From positions 1-13,681 of the forward strand of contig WQTQ01000172.1 in assembly GCA_009786175.1 (NCBI GenBank): 13,681 nucleotides of DNA. The letters run 5' to 3'. The notes below the pieces were generated by a model. The model searched no databases. It was not told the origin of the DNA and saw only the letters and a program-made list of their open reading frames with translations. Made by a program: the position numbers and the translations under genes. This document shows, one piece after another, positions 6,523 to 13,681 of this stretch. This DNA is from Bacillota bacterium (GTDB lineage: Bacteria; Bacillota_A; Clostridia; Lachnospirales; WQUN01). Every line of letters begins with the position of its first letter. Position 1 is the stretch's first letter.

Positions 6523-7227
6523 ATGGATTTTTCGATAGGGGTTTACGGCGCGGTAAGGATTACAGACAATGTTACTATATACATTACCGAAACATTACTT
6601 GTAATGTGGCTAATTATGGCTTTATTTATCACTTTTGCCGTGGTAGTAAAAATAAGGTCAAAAAAATGGGACCCAATGGACAAGCCGTCCGGGCTGCAAA
6701 ATTTTGTAGAATTTCTTGTATCTGCGTTCGAAGGGTTGTTTAAAAACAGTGCCGGGGAAAAAGTAATTTATCTGGCACCCTGGTTTTTTACACTGTTTTC
6801 ATTTTTGATTGTGTCCAACACAATAGGCGTTACGGGTCTTAGACCCCCAACTGCCGACTGGTCTATGACCTTTCCGTTGGCACTCACGTCCTTGGTACTT
6901 ATCCAGTATGCGGGGTTAAGGCACCGCCCTAAAAATTATCTAAAGGGCTTTCTACAGCCACACTGGGCCGTAGCGTTTTTATTCGTACCAATTAATTTAA
7001 TGGGTGAACTTGCAAAACCCATCGCCTTAAGCTTTCGTCTTTTTGGTAATATTTTGGGCGGCATGATACTAATGTCCCTTCTGTACGGCCTGACACCGCT
7101 GGTGTTCCGTCTGGGCTTCCCGGCATTTTTACACGCCTATTTCGACATAGCCGTCGGTATTTTACAGGCGTTTATTTTCACCGTAATAAGTATTACTTTT
7201 GTTGGCCTGGCCGCAGAAGAAAAATAA
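6523..7227 (+). CDS. atpB: ATP synthase Fo subunit a
   Basis: Stator subunit of the membrane motor that provides the two half-channels for the coupling ion. The 234-residue protein has several long membrane helices. It has the conserved segment GELAKPIALSFRLFGN (161-176), in which R172 is the essential arginine facing the c-ring. The C-terminal helix ends LQAFIFTVISITFVGLA. The N-terminal region is short, as in many Gram-positive subunits. The ATG at 6523 comes 6 bases after the atpI stop, with GGAAAGGAAG inside the atpI end as ribosome site. No missing residues were noticed. Confidence 0.97.
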   Translation: MDFSIGVYGAVRITDNVTIYITETLLVMWLIMALFITFAVVVKIRSKKWDPMDKPSGLQNFVEFLVSAFEGLFKNSAGEKVIYLAPWFFTLFSFLIVSNTIGVTGLRPPTADWSMTFPLALTSLVLIQYAGLRHRPKNYLKGFLQPHWAVAFLFVPINLMGELAKPIALSFRLFGNILGGMILMSLLYGLTPLVFRLGFPAFLHAYFDIAVGILQAFIFTVISITFVGLAAEEK

Positions 7228-7250
7228 AAACAATATTAGGAGGAAACACA

Positions 7251-7529
7251 ATGCATGATCCCTTAGCGTTTATCTTAGCCGTAACGCAAATTGCAGTAGC
7301 TCTGTCTCTTTGGACAGGTATCCTAACAACACTTGGGCAGGGTAAAGTTGCCGCCGCCGCGTTAGAAAGTATTGCCCGCCAACCGGAAGCAAAAGGCGCG
7401 ATTACAACCAACATGATAATCGGTTGCGGCTTTGCCGAAACAGGCGGTGTTTACGGTTTGCTGTTTGGCTTCTTGTTGCTATACGCTAACCCAATTGTAA
7501 ACCAGGCAATCAGCATTTTTGCCGGTTAA
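7251..7529 (+). CDS. atpE: ATP synthase Fo subunit c
   Basis: The rotor-ring proteolipid, 92 residues, two helices joined by the polar loop ARQPEAK (42-48). The ion-binding carboxylate is E63 in GFAETGGVYG. Q30, T64 and Y68 occupy positions equivalent to ion-coordinating residues of sodium-type c subunits such as that of Ilyobacter, so sodium coupling is possible. The inner helix is odd. The usual GxGxGxGxG run is here G23-I-L25-T-T27-L-G29-Q-G31, with leucine and threonine in place of two packing glycines, and a tryptophan at 21. AGGAGGA (7238-7244) is the strongest ribosome site in the operon, fitting the many copies of c needed per complex. Confidence 0.96.
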   Translation: MHDPLAFILAVTQIAVALSLWTGILTTLGQGKVAAAALESIARQPEAKGAITTNMIIGCGFAETGGVYGLLFGFLLLYANPIVNQAISIFAG

Positions 7530-7550
7530 TAAAACGAGGGGATGATTCTC

Positions 7551-8114
7551 TTGAACCCTCTACGGTTTATTTTCCTTAGCAATACAGAAACAACTTCTCT
7601 TCCCATGTTCGACCTGGCTGCTCAAACATTTTATCAAATGGTTCCGTACCTTATCAGTTTTGGTGTCCTTGTTTTCTTTTTTGCCAAATTTTTATACAAG
7701 CCCGTAAAAGAAATTTTACAAAAACGGGCAGACACCATTGCTGCAAACATTAAAGAGGCCGCAGAAAGCAAAGCCACGGCGGAAGAGTTAAAGGCCCTGT
7801 ACGACCAAAAGCTTAGGGACATTGAAGCTGAGCGAAACGCCATCCTGGACGAAGCCCGAAAGGAAGCTTCTGCCCGTGTCAGCCAAATTTTGGGCGAAGC
7901 CAAAATAGAAGCCCAAGAAGCAAAAGACCGGGCTAACCGGGACATTATCGCAGAGCAGGAACGTGTAAAAACACAAATCCAGCAAGCTATTATCGACATT
8001 TCTACAGATATGGCGTCTAAATTAATTTCTGTCACCATAGACCGGGCTGCTCAGGACAAATTGTTTGCGGAAGCCATGAACGAGTTAGAGGCCACGGCCT
8101 TCAAACCGTACTAA
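7551..8114 (+). CDS. atpF: ATP synthase Fo subunit b
   Basis: Peripheral-stalk subunit tying Fo to F1. From the chosen start it has 187 residues: a short N-terminus, one membrane helix (LISFGVLVFFFAKFLY), then a long alanine/glutamate/lysine-rich helix expected to form the b2 coiled coil. An ATG at 7542 directly abuts GAGGGG (7536-7541), too close for initiation. The TTG at 7551, nine bases further on, has proper spacing and is preferred. If ATG 7542 were used, three residues would be added. The gene lies 21 bases after atpE and 12 before atpH. Confidence 0.93.
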   Translation: MNPLRFIFLSNTETTSLPMFDLAAQTFYQMVPYLISFGVLVFFFAKFLYKPVKEILQKRADTIAANIKEAAESKATAEELKALYDQKLRDIEAERNAILDEARKEASARVSQILGEAKIEAQEAKDRANRDIIAEQERVKTQIQQAIIDISTDMASKLISVTIDRAAQDKLFAEAMNELEATAFKPY

Positions 8115-8126
8115 GGGGGCTGTAAA

Positions 8127-8660
8127 ATGGCAGACCTTGGCGTACGCTATGCAACCGCGTTGTTTCAATTGGCCCGGGAAAGCGGGCAGCTTAACATGTT
8201 TATGGAACAGTCCCGGTTTTTATGCGGCACATTTGAAGGGGAAGACGGCGCGCTGCGTATTCTTACCCACCCGCTGATTACCGCAGAAGAAAAAAATACC
8301 TTTGTAGACAAGGTATACGGCACGGTTATTCACTCGGATTTACTTGGGTTCATGAAGCTGGCAATTGCCAAAAATCGTGAGGCCTTCCTTTTGTCTGCCC
8401 TTACGCAACTGGAAGAAATGATAAAACGCCACCAAAACTACACTTCCGCAAGGGTAGTTTCTGCCGTACCCTTAAGCGACAGGCAAAAGGCTCAAATTTC
8501 AAGTACACTGTCCACCAAACTTGGCAAAACCGTTGACCTTACCTTAATTGTTGACCCTATGCAAATTGGCGGTATTAGCATACATGTGGACGGGTACTTC
8601 CTGGACCGCACGGTAAAAACCATGTTGAAAAATATGAAAGAATCTTTTGAATTAATATGA
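8127..8660 (+). CDS. atpH: ATP synthase F1 subunit delta
   Basis: A 177-residue OSCP/delta subunit that caps the alpha3-beta3 head and joins it to the b stalk. It has the typical N-terminal helical domain beginning [15 protein letters not shown] and the C-terminal motif [23 protein letters not shown]. The length is normal. The ATG at 8127 follows AAGGGGGC at a good distance. It is followed 16 bases later by atpA. Nothing unusual was seen. Confidence 0.96.
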   Translation: MADLGVRYATALFQLARESGQLNMFMEQSRFLCGTFEGEDGALRILTHPLITAEEKNTFVDKVYGTVIHSDLLGFMKLAIAKNREAFLLSALTQLEEMIKRHQNYTSARVVSAVPLSDRQKAQISSTLSTKLGKTVDLTLIVDPMQIGGISIHVDGYFLDRTVKTMLKNMKESFELI

Positions 8661-8676
8661 TGAAGGGGCTGGACTA

Positions 8677-10224
8677 ATGATTTTACGGCCGGACGAAGTA
8701 AGCTCCATAATTAAGCAACAAATAAGGTCCTTCGCATCCAAAATGGATGTGGCGGAAGCAGGAAGCGTTATCCATGTGGGTGACGGTATTGCTCGTGTTT
8801 ATGGGTTAAACAATGCCATGAGCGGCGAGCTTTTAGAGTTCCCCGGTAGTGTGTATGGCATAGCCCTTAACCTGGACGAAGACAGTATAGGCGCGGTACT
8901 TCTTGGGGCAGACAGCCACATTAGCGAAGGCGACCCTGTAAAACGCACGGGCCGCATTGCGGAAGTGCCCGTTGGCGACGCATTACTTGGCCGGGTTGTA
9001 GACCCAACAGGCAAGCCTATTGATAACAAGGGGCCTATCCTTACCCACAAAACCCGCGTGGTTGAACGCATTGCTCCCGGCGTTATCGAACGCTACGAGG
9101 TAAATGTACCGCTGCAGACGGGTATCAAGGCCATCGATTCTATGATTCCAATCGGACGGGGCCAGCGGGAGCTTATAATTGGCGACCGCCAAACCGGTAA
9201 AACCACCATTGCCCTTGACACAATCATCAACCAAGCATTAATAAATCATAAGCTTAGCGCGCCAAAACACGGCGAAAAAGACACCCGTGTATATTGCGTT
9301 TATGTTGCCATCGGGCAGAAAGCGTCAACTGTTGCCCGCGTGGCGCGTACCCTTGAAAAAGCGGGCGCGCTGGAGTATACATGTATTGTAGCGGCTTCTG
9401 CCAGTGACACGGCACCAATGCAGTACATTGCACCGTACGCGGGCTGTGCAATTGGTGAGGAATGGATGGAAGAAGGACGTGATGTACTTGTTGTCTACGA
9501 CGACTTGTCTAAACACGCTGTTGCTTACCGTGCCCTAAGTTTGCTCCTTCGCCGCCCACCGGGGCGCGAAGCATACCCCGGCGACGTTTTCTACTTGCAT
9601 TCCCGCTTATTGGAAAGGGCCGCATGCCTTACAAAAGAGCGCGGCGGCGGTACGCTTACAGCCCTGCCAATTATCGAAACCCAGGCCGGCGATATTTCTG
9701 CCTATATCCCAACCAACGTAATTTCTATCACAGACGGGCAAATTTTCCTGGAATCGGAATCCTTTAACAAGGGTATCCGCCCTGCCATAAACCCGGGGTT
9801 GTCCGTATCCCGTGTAGGCGGCGCGGCGCAAATTGCCGCCATGAAAAAGCTGGCAGGCCCCCTTCGCCTGGAACTTGCCCAGTTCCGCGAGTTGGAAGCC
9901 TTTGCCCAGTTTGGTTCCGACCTTACCAAGGACACGCTGGACCGTTTGAACCAGGGCCGCCGCATAGTAGAAACATTAAAGCAGCCGCAAAACGCTCCCC
10001 TTCCCGTAGAGCAGCAGGTATTGGTTTTCTTTGCAATAACCAGGAAGCTTTTCACTGACATTGCCGTAGAAAACATCCGGGAAACAGAGCGGGCATTATT
10101 AAAATATTTTATGGAACATCACTGGGGTATTTTAGAAAAAATCCGTACAGATAAGAAGATTGACGGGCTTGAATATGCGATTGAAGACGCAATAAAGGCT
10201 TTTAAAGCCACGCGAGAGGGTTAG
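8677..10224 (+). CDS. atpA: ATP synthase F1 subunit alpha
   Basis: Non-catalytic nucleotide-binding subunit of the F1 head, 515 residues. It shows the P-loop GDRQTGKT (169-176), the segment [10 protein letters not shown] (209-218), [14 protein letters not shown] with the Walker B region, and [10 protein letters not shown] near the arginine-finger region. Between IINQ and YVAIGQK there are about 14 more residues than in the E. coli protein (about 188-203), a length also common in mitochondrial and alphaproteobacterial alpha subunits. Other motifs are standard. The ATG at 8677 follows GAAGGGGC. The gene is 4 bases ahead of atpG, so translation is probably coupled. Confidence 0.98.
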   Translation: MILRPDEVSSIIKQQIRSFASKMDVAEAGSVIHVGDGIARVYGLNNAMSGELLEFPGSVYGIALNLDEDSIGAVLLGADSHISEGDPVKRTGRIAEVPVGDALLGRVVDPTGKPIDNKGPILTHKTRVVERIAPGVIERYEVNVPLQTGIKAIDSMIPIGRGQRELIIGDRQTGKTTIALDTIINQALINHKLSAPKHGEKDTRVYCVYVAIGQKASTVARVARTLEKAGALEYTCIVAASASDTAPMQYIAPYAGCAIGEEWMEEGRDVLVVYDDLSKHAVAYRALSLLLRRPPGREAYPGDVFYLHSRLLERAACLTKERGGGTLTALPIIETQAGDISAYIPTNVISITDGQIFLESESFNKGIRPAINPGLSVSRVGGAAQIAAMKKLAGPLRLELAQFRELEAFAQFGSDLTKDTLDRLNQGRRIVETLKQPQNAPLPVEQQVLVFFAITRKLFTDIAVENIRETERALLKYFMEHHWGILEKIRTDKKIDGLEYAIEDAIKAFKATREG

Positions 10225-10228
10225 TAAT

Positions 10229-11155
10229 ATGCCGTCAATGAAAGCAATCAAGCGTAGACGCTTGACCGTAAAAAATATTTCCCAAATAACCAAGGCCATG
10301 AACCTGGTTGCAACATCTAAGCTGCAACGGGCACGAAACGCCCTTGCTGCCGTTGCAGAGCCTGTTCGGGCCACATTTGACATTGTATACAACACGGTTA
10401 GCCATCCGGATGCCCTGGAACACCCGCTAATGCAAATGCGCGATCCCGTTAAAAATACCGCCTACGTAGTATTTTCTGCTAACCGCGGGTTGTGCGGCGG
10501 GTATAATTCCGGCGTGTGCAAAGAGTTGATACGCCACGCTAAGCAGCAAGACAGCAACCCGATAATTATCCCCGTAGGCACGAAAGGGCGGGATTACTTG
10601 CGCCGCCGCAACTACAATGTTATGGAGTTTTCACCTGCTTCCGACACCGCTTCTTACGAAGACGCCCACACCATTTCCGATTTATTAGTGGAAATGTACA
10701 CAAAGGGCCAAGTGGACGAGGTGTACGTTGTGTACACAAAATTTGTTACAATCCTTAACCTGGAACCGATTGTGCGAAAAGTACTGCCTGTAGACCCCGC
10801 ATATTTACGCCGTGTTGTGGCGGATAATTTACCCGAGGGCGAAACGTGGGAAGACCTTGGGTTTTTCCCAAAGCCCGTGTCTAAGCCCGCCACAAATAGC
10901 CAAATCGAGTTTGAGCCGGGGCTGGAAGAGGTTTTGGCAAACGTAGTCCCCTGGTACTTGAGCATGTTTATGTACGCAGCAATGACATCCGCAATTTTAT
11001 GCGAACACGCCGCCCGTATGACCAGCATGGATTCCTCCACCAAAAACGCGACGGAAATTATAGATAAGCTGACACTGCAGTTTAACAGACAGCGGCAAAG
11101 CATTATTACACAGGAAATTACAGAAATTGTTAGTGGTGCAAACGCACTGCGGTAA
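10229..11155 (+). CDS. atpG: ATP synthase F1 subunit gamma
   Basis: Central rotor shaft of F1, 308 residues, somewhat longer than the usual 285-295. The N-terminal helix MKAIKRRRLTVKNISQITKAM, the core motif SANRGLCGGYN, and the C-terminal helix ending TQEITEIVSGANAL are typical of the family, and the two end helices form the coiled-coil axle. The extra length seems to lie in the middle around the segment with LPEGETWEDLGFFPKP (about 204-225), before the normal EEVLANVVPWYL. The start is 4 bases after the atpA stop, with GAGAGGG as ribosome site. No frameshift was seen. Confidence 0.97.
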   Translation: MPSMKAIKRRRLTVKNISQITKAMNLVATSKLQRARNALAAVAEPVRATFDIVYNTVSHPDALEHPLMQMRDPVKNTAYVVFSANRGLCGGYNSGVCKELIRHAKQQDSNPIIIPVGTKGRDYLRRRNYNVMEFSPASDTASYEDAHTISDLLVEMYTKGQVDEVYVVYTKFVTILNLEPIVRKVLPVDPAYLRRVVADNLPEGETWEDLGFFPKPVSKPATNSQIEFEPGLEEVLANVVPWYLSMFMYAAMTSAILCEHAARMTSMDSSTKNATEIIDKLTLQFNRQRQSIITQEITEIVSGANALR

Positions 11156-11167
11156 ATATAACGGTAA

Positions 11168-12595
<1,428 letters not shown>

Positions 12596-12602
12596 GTGCG
12601 TT

Positions 12603-12875
12603 ATGGCTGATAAAAAACTGGAACTGCGCATCATTGCCCCCGGCATGAACCTTGAAAAAAAGCCCCCCGCCTTTGCAGACATGGTAATTGTCCACTGCAT
12701 AACCGGCGAACTTGGGATACTGCCCGGCAGAATGCCCTGCAGCATGGTGCTGGGCAAAGGTGCCCTGCGCATACATGACGGCGAAACCGAATACCGTATG
12801 AAAATTGACGGCGGCATAGCAAGCGTAAGTAATGACGTTGTAACTGTGCTGTCCAATTCCGTGGAATGGGAATAA
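12603..12875 (+). CDS. atpC: ATP synthase F1 subunit epsilon, short form
   Basis: A 90-residue protein matching only the N-terminal beta-sandwich of epsilon, which binds gamma and the c-ring; HCITGELGILPGRMP (31-45) and the IDGGIASVSNDVVTVL stretch are typical. Most epsilon subunits are about 130-140 residues and carry a C-terminal two-helix domain that can inhibit ATP hydrolysis. Here the frame stops at TAA 12873-12875 directly after the sandwich. The sequence downstream becomes a hairpin, with no displaced helical coding visible, so the domain is absent rather than frameshifted. GTAGGTG spanning the atpD stop is the ribosome site. Natural short epsilons are known in some bacteria. Confidence 0.93.
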   Translation: MADKKLELRIIAPGMNLEKKPPAFADMVIVHCITGELGILPGRMPCSMVLGKGALRIHDGETEYRMKIDGGIASVSNDVVTVLSNSVEWE

Positions 12876-12919
12876 AAGATACATCCGTCCTTCCTTACAA
12901 TACCCTGCACTGCCCCCGC

Positions 12920-13010
12920 AAACGACACTCCCCCACAGCTCCGAATCGATGATAATCGCATTTCATGCGATTCTAATCGATAGTCGCTGCAGGGGAGTGT
13001 CGTTTTCTTA
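12920..13010 (+). terminator. Large imperfect hairpin after atpC, probable operon terminator
   Basis: AACGACACTCCCC (12921-12933) pairs perfectly with GGGGAGTGTCGTT (12992-13004); A12920-T13005 adds a 14th pair. Inside, CAGC/GCTG, ATCGAT (12945-12950) with ATCGAT (12976-12981), and AATCGCAT (12954-12961) with ATGCGATT (12965-12972) continue the stem to a three-base loop. A TTTT run overlaps the right foot, consistent with intrinsic termination of the atp transcript; from the minus side the T-run is weaker. At about 86 bases it is much larger than a usual terminator and could also be a small palindromic mobile repeat. Confidence 0.65.
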
Positions 13011-13035
13011 GTTAGCGCGAAAGTGTAGGATGTTC

Positions 13036-13416
13036 CTAATTACGAAAAATTTTCATGAGTATTTCATACGCGGTTGCTATTAACAATGAAGGAACAATCC
13101 AAAAGGTTGAGGTTAGCAGCAACACCTGTACGATCCATTCAACTCCTAAGTTAATCCATACACCATTATGACCAGAGCCAAATCTATCCGTAATTAAAAG
13201 AAGGGCACATACACCACCAACCATAACAATCTGACTCAATGGGAAATACCATATCCGTTGCTCGCCTTTTCTATACAGCACATAGGCTATGATTATTGAA
13301 GTGAGAAATGTAAAGGCAACGTAAGCAAACATATTGGGGAAATCCAATAATGCCACGAAGAAAAAAAGAATGAAATTTACGATAAAAAACGCGAGTAACT
13401 TAAACACAAACCTCAA
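13036..13416 (-). CDS. Small four-helix membrane protein, unknown function
   Basis: From the chosen start this is a 126-residue, strongly hydrophobic protein with about four membrane helices (4-24, 29-47, 58-77, 95-118) and short charged ends. No family or catalytic motif is recognised. The frame extends upstream to a TTG at 13431, but GAGGTGG (13429..13423) lies between it and a second in-frame TTG at 13416, with six bases of spacing. The second TTG is therefore preferred, and no ATG is available nearby. It is convergent with the atp operon across the large hairpin and divergent from the frameshifted gene on the right. Its base composition is more AT-rich than the atp genes. Confidence 0.7.
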   Translation of the reverse strand: MRFVFKLLAFFIVNFILFFFVALLDFPNMFAYVAFTFLTSIIIAYVLYRKGEQRIWYFPLSQIVMVGGVCALLLITDRFGSGHNGVWINLGVEWIVQVLLLTSTFWIVPSLLIATAYEILMKIFRN

Positions 13417-13450
13417 TGAATACCACCTCAATTTTCACAGTTAATTCCAC

Positions 13451-13477
13451 ATTATCAGGCTGCTATGCCCCTGTCAA
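13451..13477 (-). promoter_or_regulatory. Promoter of the small membrane protein gene
   Basis: On the minus strand a perfect TTGACA (13477..13472) precedes GATAAT (13456..13451) with a 15-base spacer, or TAATGT with 17. The first pair has better boxes and the second better spacing. Either would start transcription about 25-30 bases before the TTG start codon. Confidence 0.45.
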
Positions 13478-13499
13478 CAAAAAATCATTTTACGGTGTA

Positions 13500-13528
13500 T
13501 TGTGAACAACACCAAAATAATGTACAAT
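13500..13528 (+). promoter_or_regulatory. Promoter of the right-edge gene
   Basis: TTGTGA (13500-13505) and TACAAT (13523-13528) are separated by exactly 17 bases, a good sigma-A pattern. TGTGAA (13501-13506) and TTCACA (13530-13535) form an inverted repeat around the core promoter and might be a regulator site. The promoter is back-to-back with that of the small membrane protein gene. Confidence 0.5.
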
Positions 13529-13582
13529 ATTCACATCACATTTGACCCCGCACAGGAATGTTATATCAGGGGGTAAATTACA

Positions 13583-13681
13583 ATGTCATTAAGTTAAGGA
13601 AGGTATCGATTTTTCACGTGCACAAGATAGTAAAATAGCGAGTAAAAACCTGCGAGCAAAAGATTTGTTCGCTGTTATAAC
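13583..13681 (+). pseudogene. Partial gene with an apparent early frameshift, right edge
   Basis: GGGGG (13569-13573) lies nine bases ahead of an ATG at 13583, but that frame reads only MSLS before TAA 13595-13597. In the next frame, from 13596 to the edge, the sequence is open and protein-like: KEGIDFSRAQDSKIASKN, then LRAKDLFAVI. That frame has no start codon before its own upstream stop at 13590-13592. Removing one base near 13594 would join the two as MSLSKEGIDFSRAQ and so on. A one-base insertion in the gene, a sequencing error, or, less likely, programmed frameshifting would explain this. The product is not recognised. Confidence 0.4.

Noticed and set aside
12917..13006. The long hairpin as an integron attC site.
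   Set aside because: The ends do not match the RYYYAAC/GTTRRRY core sites and no integrase or gene cassettes are near.

Overview
The window looks like a chromosomal segment of a low-to-moderate GC Gram-positive anaerobe, most likely a member of the Bacillota (Clostridia-like). The evidence is strong AGGAGG-type ribosome sites, sigma-A promoters with 17-bp spacers, TTG/GTG starts next to good Shine-Dalgarno sequences, an atpZ-atpI-atpBEFHAGDC operon, and an OmpR-type regulator with an envelope sensor kinase. The genus cannot be read from the sequence.

Layout. (1) 1-366: no complete gene. A minus-strand promoter and Shine-Dalgarno site lead into the first codons of a gene running off the left edge. 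A short direct repeat, a doubtful 32-codon ORF, and the promoter region of the next operon follow. (2) 367-3315: a tightly packed operon of response regulator, sensor histidine kinase and an unrecognised membrane-anchored exoprotein. The kinase and exoprotein genes overlap by ATGA. (3) 3316-4373: a separate promoter carrying four 11-bp tandem boxes drives a membrane-anchored serine hydrolase of the class A beta-lactamase / penicillin-binding fold. The boxes resemble motifs ahead of the regulator gene, so this is probably a small regulon for cell-wall stress or antibiotic sensing. (4) 4375-5640 on the minus strand: a diacylglycerol/lipid kinase gene followed by a YraN-family gene; yraN ends 1 nt from the hydrolase stop codon. 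(5) 5641-5828: a divergent promoter region with a perfect 20-bp palindrome between the two promoters. (6) 5829-12875: the complete F1Fo-ATP synthase operon, with a sodium-type ion-site signature in subunit c, loss of part of subunit c's glycine motif, and an epsilon subunit lacking its C-terminal helical domain. (7) 12876-13035: a large imperfect hairpin, probably the atp terminator or a small palindromic element. (8) 13036-13681: a small four-helix membrane protein gene on the minus strand, divergent from a plus-strand gene that has a good promoter and ribosome site but appears frameshifted after four codons and leaves the window.

How the parts work together. The ATP synthase genes build one rotary complex: Fo is a, b and c; F1 is alpha3 beta3 gamma delta epsilon; AtpZ and AtpI are assembly or ion-related accessories. 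The regulator-kinase-exoprotein-hydrolase block reads as a signalling unit with one likely target gene. No phage, CRISPR, IS, rRNA or tRNA features were seen. The items most worth a second look are the shared 11-bp boxes, the hydrolase without a visible deacylation glutamate, and the unusual c and epsilon subunits.
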